Shown one piece after another: positions 1 through 12,610 of a stretch of 64,000 nucleotides of DNA (the first letter of the stretch is position 1; every line of letters begins with the position of its first letter). The position numbers and the translations under genes are program-made. This DNA is from Erythrophleum ivorense (lineage: Eukaryota; Streptophyta; Magnoliopsida; Fabales; Fabaceae). The notes under the pieces were generated by a model. It saw only the letters and a list, made by a program, of their open reading frames with translations. It was not told the origin of the DNA and did no database searches. Location of the stretch: assembly GCA_026724425.1 (NCBI GenBank), contig JAIUCV010001092.1, positions 1 to 64,000 of the forward strand, written 5' to 3'.

Positions 1-2503
1 TAGAAAAAAGAGGAAGAATAGAAGAAGAAAATGAGGGAGAAGAATAAGAATATGCAAAGGAAACAAACAACCATTAGATTTTAAGATAGCAAAGTTAAGG
101 TTTCAAGTACTTAATCGAAATTTTGTTTTGATGCAAGAGTTAGGCTAAAATGAATGTTATATGAGCTTTAGAGATCCCTAGAAAGTTACCCACATGCATC
201 TCCCATGAAAAAGACAAAGAACACTCCTTGGTTCCCTTAATGGTGCATTGCCTCGGTCTAGGTTAGAAGAAGTATCAAGGGGTAGTGTTAATTTCTTCCA
301 AGCTTGGTTTTATATCATATATGATGGGAGAGGATGAGAGAAAGCCTTAGAAAAATTTAGAACTCATGGATAGTAAGATGTAGCTATAAGTTTCATATTG
401 TGACTTAAGAAGTAACACCTAGCTAGGCTCATTAAATTAATTGCGTGATGGCTCTAAGAGGCTTAAAAAGGAGTCAAGAATCATAGATTGATGGAAAGAA
501 TGAAGCCAAGATCATATTTTCCTATAGGTTACTTCATTAGGTGCATTATGGAACCATAAATGAGCCATAGAAACAACCTAGCTTTTGAAACGAATGGTGG
601 CCTTAGAAATTGTTCCAAGAGTGTATTGGCTTCCATATGATGTGTCTAGGCCAAAGGAATCAAGTCTCACATCCTTGTGAGTTGTGTGGCCAAGGGAGAG
701 GAAGAGTTTTCAAGGAAGAAAGTGTGCATTTATAACCAAGATAGTTCTCCCTTCTTTCTTTCACGTATGAGTGGATGTTTATCTTATCTTTGAAGTGTGT
801 ATGTATGTTTTGAGCCATAAAAGATGTTTTAGCATGTATCTATATGCCATGGTACCATGTATTATGTTATACACTTAATGATGCTTTATGAACATGTTTG
901 GCTTGCCTAAGTATGGTGAAGCCAAAAGTCTCTTAGCTAGGGTGAGGATGAGCCAAAAGTCTTCAAGAATGGGTGAGACAAAGCCAAAAGTCTCTAAAGA
1001 GTGAGGCTTAGTTAAAACCCCCTAAGAAAATGGATGAGGCAAGTCTAAAATCCCCTAAGAGAAGGGGGTGAGGCTAACCATCTTCTTGGCAAACCTATGT
1101 ATGCTTTATATGACTTCTTGAGTGCAAGGAATATTTCATGTATGATTATGCACTCTATGATATCCATGCATGCATTTTTAGACTTGGATTTGCATTCTTT
1201 ATATATGGTTGAAAGGGAGAAGAGCTATTAGGATTCTTAAAATCTCATTCTTTCCTCCATTGTCTAACATGTCTAGGTGGTCTAAGTGAGCCAAGGAATT
1301 GGAGCCGCCAAGCATAAAGGAAGGAGATTGACATAGAAATTGTGTAAACTATCCATTTTGTAGCCATATGAATGGCTAAGATGTAATCCAATGTTGTATA
1401 TGATGTATGAACTTATGAATACTTGTAAATGTATGAATATATTGTATATGTATAAGAACTAGAGTTCTATGAATGATATTACATGATTTTGACATGGAAT
1501 GGCAAGATAAAGCTAATGTATTCTTGTGTATACCTTGGGGTGAGTATGAGTTTATGAAATTGGGTTTGTTCACCTTTGAGACATATTTAGTAGACTATTT
1601 TGGTGCTTTCCCACGTGCTTATGTGGCCATGAAAGCCTTGGAAGCAAAATGACCCTTTTATGACCCTTTAAGAAGCATAAAAGAGCCATTGTGCAACCCT
1701 ATAGCACAATCTGATCATATGAACAAATGTTCTCATGAAATTTGGCATGCATATAGATCTCATCTAGGGCATTTTGGGAAGCTAAAGACCATATTATTTG
1801 GAGCTTTGTGGAATTAATTATGAATTTTTAAATTTTCCAATTTTAGTTATGCTGGTATAGTTACTATTCATATGGTCAGTTTCGTCTCCCATATCATTTG
1901 AGGATCAAATGGTGTCCAATGCTCATGAAATTTTACAAGAATAAACTAGACATGATAAGCTTTCTATGGCCACTGAGATCATCCTAATTAGATGTTTGAA
2001 CAGGGAGATATGAATTTTTAAAGTTCTGTGGTAGTACTAGCAGTGCTAGATGAGTTTGGGTATTATTCCATCAATTTCTAGTGGCTAGACATTCCTGTTT
2101 TGGTTTGGACTTATTTTTATCATAAAATAGACATCTATAGCTTTCCAGAATTGTATAGTGTGTTTGATTTCAATTTCTATAGAATTAGTTATAATTTTTC
2201 AAAGTTAATGATAGAAATCTGGCCTATAAATCCGAGGCTACACATGTGATTTTATGTATATGGTTCATGAGCTCGAGTTGTTGGCCACATTTTGTGATGG
2301 TTTTGGATTGTATGTGTGTAATTAAATAGGAAAATATGATGGATGAGTTCATATGATCTATAGGATACGAAATGAAAATTTTATCCATGATGTAACACAA
2401 AAAAAAATCGAATATTTTAATACCATTTTCTTAGAAACTTGTCTTATTCAAGGAAGTATGCTTAGAAATGAGATGAGATGAGGTAAATAAATATGGTGTT
2501 ACA
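1..2503 (+). repeat. LTR-2 family long terminal repeat, left end outside window
   Basis: Non-coding. The segment is similar throughout to the complete LTR-2 copy at 29562-33300: purine-rich leader at the start, the short tandem 'gccaaaag...gtgagg' motifs at about 940-1080, and the terminal block ending in TGGTGTTACA at 2503. Strand follows the LTR-2 sense inferred from the TATA box in the 29562 copy. The pyrimidine-rich tract just right of it (2504-2521) looks like a reversed purine tract, which would argue for the opposite sense, so orientation is not certain. No ATG-started reading frame of plausible gene length is present. Confidence 0.7.
935..1080 (+). repeat. Imperfect tandem minisatellite inside LTR-2
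   Basis: About four imperfect units of roughly 30-40 bp, each carrying a core like 'gccaaaagtctc' followed by 'gggtgagg'. The same array is found at the equivalent place in other LTR-2 copies (about 31490-31670 and 35095-35230, and in reverse at about 50420-50580), so it belongs to the LTR and is not a local expansion. Confidence 0.7.
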
Positions 2504-3664
2504 ATCATTCCCCTCCCTTTGTTTTTGGCCAATAACATGTATATGATTGCTATTATAGGTTATAAGTTACTTGAAGTCAAACTTATTCATTTGAGAATCT
2601 GCATAATATGCCCTTGTTACTTTGCTTTATGCTAAGCATTATGTTGATTAAATTGTATGTCTAAATGAAATTTCTCTTGGTTATCAGGATTTATATCTCA
2701 CTCCAATTGTGAACTAACATTTTTAGGTAAAGGTTCTTCCGATAAAGGCAAAGAAAAGCCATGCAAGGTTAATCCTATTTGTCTTATAAGCTAAACTTTG
2801 TATAACATCATTTGCATTAATATATTGTCAAGTGTATGTGTTTTGATTTTTTATAATTTGTGTAGGACTCCACTGAATAGCCTCTAATTTATGTCTAATG
2901 TGATGATTTTACTTGTAATTGAAGAATTATGACTTGCTATGGTTGTATGAGAGATTATCTTATCAAATGATAAATTTGATTACAACACTTGCTTTTGGTG
3001 ATGGCCTTGTTACTATTAAATGGAGAATTTTGCTATTGTGTAAGGTGAAATGTAAATGTTAATGCTTGAATAATTTGGGTTCTAGGTTTGGTCATGGTGT
3101 AAAAGCCTCAAGAATGTGTATTTGTTGTCTTAGTCATGAGGAACGTGAAGTTAGATCACTCTTTTAGAGTTGCCAAGCATACTTTGCTGTCATAAGTCAT
3201 TATTTGAATGAAATTAGGTGTAACATAGTCATAGTCTAAGTTTGCTTTAAAGGCTTTAGGTGCTTGGACAAACTTAAATTGTCAATTAAAACTTGCACAA
3301 AGTGGTTAGATGAATTTAGGAGGTGTGCTTTAGATTTTGGAGTTACCACTTGAGGCTTATTCCTTTTAGTTTTTCTATTATGGTATAATGCTAAGGAGGA
3401 ATGGCAGTATGGGTAGGTTTTGGTTAGTTTTTTATTCTTGAGCTATATAAGGTGATTGAGTGATAATTATAGGATGGTAAACACTTATAAAGTCTTGCTT
3501 TCTAACTTTTGAAAGACTCTAGTAGTAGCAACTTAGTGAATAGCTTATTTAAGCTTGTAGGGGTCCAGAGAGCATTTGAATTGTGACTTGGCCCCTTAAT
3601 TCGTGATCAAAACGGGTAGGAATGCCTCCAAAGAGCAATCACATAGTGACTTAAGCATTTAAGT
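2504..3664 (+). repeat. LTR-1 fragment (A0), left-truncated; host of A1
   Basis: From about 2520 the sequence matches the middle of LTR-1 (the 'ggccaataacatg...gattgctattata' block, like 9790-9830 in copy B), so its first part is missing. It is split by insertion A1 at 3665 and resumes at 12611, continuing to about 12952. The insertion point is marked by the duplicated pentamer TAAGT (3660-3664 and 12606-12610). No gene is seen. Confidence 0.6.
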
Positions 3665-6600
3665 TGTAACATCTAAAAATTAATTAAGTAAAATTATGGA
3701 GAATTAAGGATTTAATTTAAGAAAATAATGAATTATTATGAGGATTTTAGAAAATTACAAAAAATTAAAAATTTTTAAGGAAAATGATCATTTTGAGCAT
3801 TTTTAGGCAAATAATAATAATTTGATAATTTTTTATGAGAATAAAATTTTATTTTAGATTTGAATAAGTTGGGTAAAGTTTAATTGGAGTTCAAAAATTA
3901 ATTTAATTATGCTAAAAATGATTTGCAGGAGCCTAATTTAGTTTTAACAGAGACCTAACTTAATTGGACTTATTATATTAAGGCCCAATTGTCAGACATA
4001 AAACCCATTTGGACAAAATTGCCTTTTAGTCAGCCACCCTTCTACAAACCCTAAAATATGAGTTATACCCCTTATTATCTTCGCAAAAAGCCTTTGGATA
4101 GCAGAACCCTAAAAGAAATTCGCATAGGGAGAGGACGCTAGGGTCTTTTAGCATTTTTGGCCTTGATCCACACCTCTAGAGAAAGATTTAGCCAAGGTAG
4201 GTTATACAAAAGTTGATTCTCATCACCTTTTTCATTTTGGTTTGATTGGTTCTTCATTTAGTGGATTTTCATTCAAACCCTAAGTTTGAAAAATTGGTAC
4301 TTTGGTGTTTTCTTGTTTGATTTTCAAAGTTTAAGTCTAGAGTAACTATTGGGTAAGCATTTCCTTCCATTTTGATGTGTTAATATGCTGAAAATTGGAC
4401 CTTATGATTGATTTTTGTATTAGGTTGTGTTAATGTATGAAAATGAAAGGATTTGGTGTGACCTATTATGGTTTTTGGGTTTATAGGGCTCAAATCTATA
4501 CATCAAACTCATTAGAGGCTAGGGTAAATGTTTTCTAAGTAGTTCTTAATGATTAGAATGAATGAGTATATGATTCCTATAGTGGATGATGACTAAAAGC
4601 TACATTTTAGTTGATTTAGGAAACTTAAGGTATTATGACATTTGTTGGTAGCTCTTGAGGATTTAGTAATCAAGTGAGGTAACCAAGGGTTTTAATTCCA
4701 TGTATATGTTCCCATTAACCTTATATTTGTTGCATATATATATTTTCAATGATAAATGATTGGTTTGGCAATTTGTTGTTTTAGACCGCGATTGCATCCT
4801 TATGTGGAGTTGTGATTATGCTTCCACCAGTGCATTGTGCCGTGATTGTACTTATTGGAATGCATCGAGCCATGAGCATGCTCAATAAGGAGTTAGTGCT
4901 GTGATGGTGTACTTTCCTTCTATTTTTAGCCATTACCATATTGTATGTGATTGTTGACATGCAATAGTAGTCATAGGTAGTGAAACTTGTTCATTTACAA
5001 ATTTACTTGTCATGCTTCTGATAGTTTTCTGTATGAAGAGCATTTATGTTGATTAAATTATACATATAACTGGAATTTTCTCTTGGTTACTAAGATTCAC
5101 ATCTCACCCTTATTATAGGTTAACATTTTTAGATGAAGGTTCGTTTGTCAAGGAAAAGGGAAAGCTAATGGATGACTATCCAAGGCCTTGTGTGGGATTC
5201 AACACTTAGACATTTTGATGTAGTGTAGATGCTAACCTTTTGTAATTTAGTTTGTATAGCAGCATGATGCATTTATATTGCCAAGTATAGGTATTTTGAT
5301 GTTTTGTAATTTGGGATAAACCCTTTAAAACTAGGCCTCAAGTTATGTTTAATGAAATGAGATTAATTGTAAATGAGAAATTGTGATTTGACATGCTTGT
5401 TTGATAGATTTCCTTATCAACCAATGGCTATAGCTATGTCTTTACTCTTATTGCTAGCTCCATTATTGTCATATGGTGTTATGTTGTCATGTATGGTTAA
5501 CTATAAGGATTAAGCTTGTGTAAATATAAATTTTGGTATGGACTTGTAATGGCAACCTTAAAGTTGATTTTTGGTTGTTTGGGTCATGTAAGGTGTGTAT
5601 TGGTCCATTCCTTAGGTACATCATACTCATTTTGTTGTCATAAGTCCCTTAAGTGTGACATTAGGATGTGCCATAGTCATATTTTGAATTTGGATTGTTT
5701 CAAAGATTTGAGTATGGGAACATGTTTATTTGGTTCATTGAAACTTGTTCAAAGTGATTTAAGGATAATAAGTGGTGTAATATACATTTTAGGTTGCCAT
5801 TTGGGTTAACACTTTGCCATAATGAGTGTTGTGTTGACAAGATTCAAGATTTGATTGGTATAATTAGTCCTTAAATCCTTAAATGATGGAAGTTCATAAA
5901 TTGAGGACTATAGGAGGATACATGCTCTAAAGTCTTGCATTTTAGCTATAGAAAGGCCCTAGAATTCAATTTGAGGTAATGACAATTGGTTGGGATGCAA
6001 ATATAAGGGTTTAGGATTAGTGGGAAATCAAGTCATGGCAAAAGTAGTTAAAGTCACAACCAAATTGAGTTTGCTATGTGGCAGAAGCTAAGTGCGTCAT
6101 GACACAAGGTTCCCTCCTTGTGCCATGGCACAAGTTAGGAATTAGGGGGAGATGGCTTCCTAAGAGCCATCTTGCCATAGTACTAGTAAACTGGGCTGTA
6201 GTGAGAATCATGAAGGGGTGTGTAAGTAGAGAATTGAGAGGCACTTAGTTATGGCATAAGTAAAGCTGGCTACGATGAGACATGGGAGCATGCATGTTCT
6301 TGAGGACACAAGAGCTACCTTGCTATGGTGCAAATTTACTAAGCTGGGATGAAAGTCTTTTTTTTTTTTTTTTGCATTTTAATTCAAGTTTGAGTTTAGC
6401 CATGGCAAGAAGTTCCCATGTCACAACGTAAGTGTAAAATTAAGCTTTTAGGAGTTCTAGAGGCCAAATTAGCCATGCCCCAACCATTCTAAGCCATGAC
6501 TCAAGGTCTAAAACCCCTAATTCACTTATGATAACTTAGTTTTCAACATGTTAAGGATGAATAATGACTAGTGGCTCAACATATGTGAGTTTTCATACTT

Positions 6601-8441
6601 TTTAGAGGAAATTTGAATGAGATAACTAGTGTTAATGAGAATTTTGATTTACTATGAATATGAATCTTCTTATATGTCTTAATGGTGAATATTGATAATA
6701 TAAAAGTTCATATTTCCTCGTATTTTCATTTGTTGCCGAATCATTATCTAAATTAAATCTTAATTGCAACTGATTAGTGTAACGACCCTAAATTCAAATT
6801 ATAGTAATTAAGGTTAAAGACATAATAATAATAAATCAAGGTTTGAAGTCATCACGATTAATTACATTGGGAAGAAGTGGGAAAATTTGAACCTTAAATC
6901 ATTAGAGACATTAACTAAACTACCACAAGTATTTGAATGCACAAGTGAATCTAACCATCAATAAGATGTCTTACGTTCATTTTACTATTGATTCCAACTC
7001 ACAAAAACCTTCACAAGTGTTTCTAAATCATTCCTTAGCATTACTATAGGAAGAACCAAGGTTTCTAAGTTAAATGAGAAATTTTCGAACCTTAGCTACG
7101 GCCAAATTTCTCTTCGCCGCGGCCAATTGCTCTTGGATTCACTCCACTCAACTTCATGGACTTCACCGTGGCTAACTTGAAGCTTCATTGCGGCTAAACG
7201 ACCCACTGGAGCCTTCCTAAGTTACTCACCGATATTAGCCGCGGCCAATTATACATTTCGTCGTGGCTAATTACTCTCTTGAACATTACCAGACTCGACT
7301 CTCGCATTTAGCCACGATCAATTCCTTTCTGTTACCTTCCTTAGGCAACTTCGTCACTTTTGGCCTAGGCCAATTAAATTTTGGCTACGGCCAATTCCCT
7401 TTTGTTCCTAAAACTTCCAAATTTTGTCCCATGCACTCCAATTCTCCCTCTAGGAACACTCTAGGATTATTCTCCCTCAATTGGTGAAATTCTAATGGTA
7501 TTTATCTAGTTGATTTACCTAGCTAATATATCATTATCCACTTCAAGATTTAAGTATTGATTTTTTACTCACCAAACTATCACACATCTGCAAATTCCAT
7601 AATTTAGTTATAGCAAAAGTGTTCCGACCACAAGGCGCGTGGGGTCAATGTTTAATGTTCATATAAGATCAAGTCACTCATCCATTGTTAGCTAATTACA
7701 ACCATAATGTTCAATTTTATGATAATTATATTACATGTATAGTCCCTATACTTGACAATTCATGATGCAATGCGGTAATTATATAAAACTAGTAATCTAA
7801 TTATACAATACAATCTGACAAGGCTTCCAAACCTATGTGTTACTAAACCATATAATAAGCTTCCATTAATTTTCTCCTTACCACTAAGAGGTCCGGTCCC
7901 TGAAAATGTTAGGCCACAACTAGGGTGAGATATACAATCTCAGTAACAAAAGGCAAATTCTATATATATGTACAGATTAATCAATACAATGTAATTTCAT
8001 ATTATCAACACCAAAATCATCAATTCAATTTGTAAATGAACTAGTTGAGTTACCAATGACTACTGTCTTATACCAACAATCATAACAACATGCTAATGGC
8101 CAATAACTCTGGAAGTGGCCCGTCTATGGCACCAACTCTCTAATGAGCACAACTTGGGCTCAATGCATTCAGGGTCTGATCATAATCCGGTGCCCGATTG
8201 AAGCACATGCACGGGTGGCAGCTGCACCACAGCTCCACCATGGACTCACAAGGTCCAATCACAATAACAATTCAAATAGTCAACTAATCATTTAGCATTT
8301 CAAAATCAAGTATGTATAACAAATATCAGATTAATATGGGCATATACATGGAATTAGGAAGAATAACCCCGGTTACCTTAATGAAGCCAATTACTTTGCC
8401 TCTAGCTACCATTATAATTTAAATGCACACCAAGCCTAAAA

Positions 8442-11227
8442 TGTAACACCCCATAATTAATTAAGGTATTAATCATGGATTAGAATTAATTAAGAGTAAT
8501 TAATATGGGCTCATTAGGCAAGTTAAGTGAGTGGAGACTTTAAAGAGATAAATTATTAATATGGGTTTGAGATTTAATTGGGATAGGAATTCTATCTAGG
8601 CCTAAATTAATAGATCATGAGAAGAGGTTAATGGAGGCCCAATGGATTATGTGCAAACTTGACATAATTTAGTGTGATGAAGGCCCAAGATTTACCTTGT
8701 TTAGACTCTTCTAAGTGGCCCAATAATCCTTGTGCAGACCTAAAACTCTTGAGCTCTTCAAACTTGGCCCAAACCTAGTTAAATTTCAGCAACCCAATTG
8801 CATAAAAACTGGCCCAGTAAATTCTGCAGCCCAACACCTCTAAACTGGCCCAACAAACTTAAAAATCTAAAGCCCAAGTGGAGATGGATCTTGGAGCAGC
8901 CCATGACCCATACTTGACCCAACTTAAACCCTAATACCCCACCCACTTACTCACTTGCTGAAACATAACATTCAAGAGGCAAAATCGGAGGTGGAGAAGG
9001 AGGCTAGGGTTTGGGACCAAAATTCTGCATTTTCTCATACTTAGAGCAAGATTCAGCCAAGGTAATAGTTATACAACTTAATCCTCTCATCTTCCTCCTT
9101 AATTTGGTCCGATTAGTTTTTCATTTGGAGCATTTTCATCCTACCCAAAAATCTGAAATGTGAGTGTTTGGGGATTTTCTTGATGAAATTCGTAGGTTGG
9201 GATTAAGGCTGACCTTGGGTGACTTTAAACCCTCCATTTTGATGCTTTAATGCTTAATTTGAGACCCCCATAGCTAATCTACAAAATGGGTATTAATTAT
9301 GTACGAATTTGCTTAGGATTTTGGATGGAATATTGAATTTTCTGGTGGAGGAAACTTAAATCCGAAATTGGGACTGGTTGTGGCTGGGTAAATGATTTTT
9401 GGGTAGTCATTGGTATTTTAAATTCCTTGGGTACTGATTATGATTATTAATGATGAATTAGAGTAGTAATTATGTGATGTTATGGTTATAGGAGGAATTC
9501 TGCACAATTGGTGATTGTTACAAGTGTCTACAAGTGAGGTAACCGGGTTTATATCAATTCCATGTGTATATTTGATTTAATTCCATATGTTGCTATATAT
9601 ATGATTGATTGAAAAAAAATGCTGAATGAATTGGTTGGCTATCTGTTGATTTGTGATTGGACCTTGTGAGTCCATGGTGGAGCTGTGGTGCGGCTGCCAC
9701 CCGTGCATGTGCTATGATCAAACCCCAGATGCACTGAGCCCCGGTTATGCTCAATGAGGAGTAGGTGCCGTGGACGGGCCTCTCCGGTGTTAATGGCCTT
9801 TAACATGTGTTAATATGATTGCTAGTATGGGATAGTAATCATGATAGCCTAATTGTTTCATTTGCTGTTATAATGGATATGATTCTGATGTTGATTTTGA
9901 TTTATGCATATATGGTAATTATACTGGATATATAATGGAATTGCCTTGGTTACTGAGATTCATATCTCACCCCGTTTTATGGGATTAATATTTCAGGTGA
10001 AAGTTCCTCGGGTAAGGATAAAGGTAAGCAAGTGGATGAACATCCATGAGCTGAGGCCGGGTGTGGGAAGCTACACTTGGTCTGAGTAGAGTAGGATAGA
10101 TGCCATTTTTGTTATTAGTTTACATAGCATCATCATGTAATCATATTGCCAAGTGTAGGCATTTATATTTTGCTTGATTGAAATGTAACCGTTAAGGATT
10201 TAGAGCACATCATAGTGGGATATCAATGTATGAACTTATAGCAATATATATATGTATGTAATTCTGCTGAAATTGTGATATGGATCACCTTATGGGAATT
10301 GTAGACATATGATGTCTTAGAGGTAAGCTAATATTGAATGGAATATTTATAAAATTTGCATGGGATGTAAATTGCTGATAATGTATGTGATCTTGCTGCC
10401 ATTTATTTATGAATTTGTTGGTATGAGTTAGTGGAACAAGTAGGAAATGACATTTGAGTTTCACAATGGATTGATGGGTAAATAGGGTAGAATAACACCA
10501 TTAGGATCACTTGAAACAAGGGTAGGTGGACCTAGAGTGTTGCTAAGGTGAGAATTGGAGTGTAGAGGGAGAAATTCGGGTAATATGGTCACAGAAGGGA
10601 ATCCCGCCGCGGCCAAGAAGGCTTCGCCGCGGCCAAAGGGGAGACAGAGCCGAAAGGCGCCGCGGCTCAACAAACCTAGCCGCGGCGCGAAGCGAAAAAT
10701 TCACCCAGGGGGGGTAACAGAACCAAAACCCGCCGCGGCGCGAGTCGGAAAAATTAAAATTGTGTTGGACAGAAGCAAAACTCGCCGCGGCGCGAATATA
10801 TTGCGCCGAGGCGAGAATTCTGGGAGTCGAGTAGAGGTTCCAGGAAGCATTTCTGCCGCGACGCCACATAGGTTGGCCGGGGCGAAGGTCCAACTCGCCG
10901 CGGCGCCACATAGGTTGGCCGGGGCGAAGGTCCAACTCGCCGCGGCGAGATTTGTGAAATTTGGGGAATAATTTAAGAGTACAAACCGGGAGGTTATTGA
11001 GTGTTGAAATTAATGGATGATTAAATCATGAGCCTCTTATGGTAGTAAGATTTCTTTTCTGCACATTTTATTTTGCTAAGGTGGCATGGTGATGACCCTA
11101 ACATCAAGGTTCAAATTCCCTCACATTTTCGTAATACGGTAAAATATAATGACCTCAAACCTTGATCATTAACTAATAATCTTGTATTTAGCCATAACTA
11201 CAATGAGTAGAAGGTAGGGTTGTCACA
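8442..11227 (+). mobile_element. LTR-1 solo LTR B (innermost, youngest of the nest)
   Basis: A 2786-bp unit starting TGTAACACCCC and ending TTGTCACA, with perfect duplication TAAAA at 8437-8441 and 11228-11232. It interrupts copy C: the sequence on both sides rejoins to match the uninterrupted equivalent near 23200-23260. TG...CA ends, a 5-bp duplication and no internal genes fit a solo LTR. It is the best reference for the family: the core block (about 9655-9860) and a CpG-rich repeat block (about 10590-10955) are well preserved. Confidence 0.9.
10590..10955 (+). repeat. CpG-rich block with repeated CCGCGG motifs in LTR-1 copy B
   Basis: Eight CCGCGG hexamers occur in about 350 bp, most as GCCGCGGC(C/G). 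The last part holds two near-identical units of about 38 bp beginning 'ccacataggttggccgggg'. It contrasts sharply with the AT-rich surroundings. Equivalent places in older copies show TG/CA-decayed versions, for example 'ccgtgact' and 'ccatggcg' forms near 13480-13690, 55930-56340 and 63480-63720. Open frames across it on both strands are a by-product of the base composition. Confidence 0.8.
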
Positions 11228-12610
11228 TAAAACAAGTATAGTCATCATCATTTCTAGTAATAAATCATATATCCAAAGGATTAAACCACCAATGGCTACC
11301 TAAAAGTTACTTACCTAGCTTCTTAAAGGGTCAATTGCACCAATTCAAGGTCAAGACAATAAAGCTCACAATGGTTCACTCCCCACATCTCTATTTTCGT
11401 ACATATACAAGTCATGCACCAAAAGTCATTCCAAATGATGGGAATTTAGTACATACATCTCATAAAAGGAGAGAAATCACTTACCCATACATATAAGAGA
11501 TTAAATGGACTGAGTTGAGCCTCAACTACTAAGAACACACCACGGGACATTCCCAAATTCGGATTTAAATCATCAAGTCTAGAAAATTCAATTTTTCGCC
11601 TTCATCTCCTTGTAATTTCGCACAATAGTAGAAGCCATTATGAAAATCAACCCTTAGGGACATTTTCCAGCAAAATAATATACAAAATGAAAGGAAAATG
11701 CTTACCTAATCATCCCTTTAACCTTTAACTCTGAAAATCTTGCAACAATCATCCAAAAACCAAATTTCATCCTAAGAAGAGATGAAAATTCTCCAAATGA
11801 CAAACCAATCAGACTAAAATGTAAAGGAAGATAAGAGGGTCAAGTTATATAGAACCTACCTTGGCTAAATCTCCCTCCAAGAGTGTAAATCTGAGTCAAA
11901 ATGTTAAGAAACCCTAGCCCCTCTCCTAACATGCGAATTTCTTCTCTTGCCTTTTGTGTTTTCTGCTGAATGGGGGGTAGGAGAGGGGAGGCTGCTGAAC
12001 CTTTAAGGTTATTAGGGACAAATGGGCCAACCCATCAGCCCAAGGTCCATTTAGGCTCATTTCTAGTCATTAGACCATTGCTTTGTGAGGTGGGTTACAG
12101 AAACTCTTGGGGTTAAGGAGGAATGTGCTTACCCAAAGGCCCAATTCCTAGTAGGTTTAGATTTTAGTTGGGTTGGGCCATGGATTCTAGAGTTGTATGG
12201 GTTAAATAAGGGTTGGACCAAACTTCAAGTGTCCATTATTCCAAATGGGTTGATGCTTAACATGTTGGGCCATGATATATGGGTTAGTTAGGTTCAAAAT
12301 GGGTTGGGCTTCCCTAAGAATAGAGTTGGGTCATAATTAGATGAGATTGGACCTTTAATAATGTTCTTGATACACATAATTTAATCATGGGCCCAAGTCA
12401 CATTTAAATCCATAAATATTATCATACCTCTTCAAAATGGTCCAAGTAATAATTATTATGTTAAGATACTCAAATTTGTCATTTTCCTTAAGCCCTCTTA
12501 ATAATTTCATAACCCCTAAATAATTACTATTAATTATTCTCGGGGTGTTACAATTAGGAGCACAATTATGTATAATTAGCTTAATTATGGGTTATGGTCG
12601 TTACATAAGT

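Larger units (their letters stand above)
6778..12552 (-). mobile_element. LTR-1 solo LTR C, inserted in A1 in antisense
   Basis: On the plus strand it begins TGTAACGACCC and ends GGGGTGTTACA, i.e. an LTR-1 read on the minus strand. A perfect duplication ATTAG lies at 6773-6777 and 12553-12557. It is interrupted by copy B; net length is about 2.98 kb. It lies only about 50 bp from the end of A1. Its G+C-rich part (about 7090-7280) still has two CCGCGG hexamers but has partly decayed. No internal retrotransposon genes are seen. Confidence 0.87.
3665..12605 (+). mobile_element. LTR-1 solo LTR A1 (outermost of a three-level nest)
   Basis: Starts TGTAACATC and ends GTCGTTACA, flanked by a perfect 5-bp duplication TAAGT (3660-3664 and 12606-12610). 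After removing the inner insertion C and its duplicated pentamer, the net length is about 3.16 kb, in the range of other LTR-1 copies. No primer-binding site, gag or pol is present between the termini, so this is a solo LTR. It contains the family core at about 4780-4920 and a 14-15 nt T run near 6360. The 97-codon open frame near 5516-5809 lies in LTR sequence and is not considered a gene. Confidence 0.85.

Noticed and set aside
935..1080. Possible CRISPR-like spaced repeats
   Set aside because: Units are imperfect, directly adjoining and inside a plant LTR; there are no spacers of constant length or cas genes.
5516..5809. 97-codon open frame in LTR-1 copy A1
   Set aside because: Non-conserved in other LTR-1 copies and inside LTR sequence.
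10543..10971. Open frames of 130-138 codons on both strands
   Set aside because: They lie in the CpG-rich tandem block of an LTR, are open on both strands because of base composition, and show no domain or plausible protein character.
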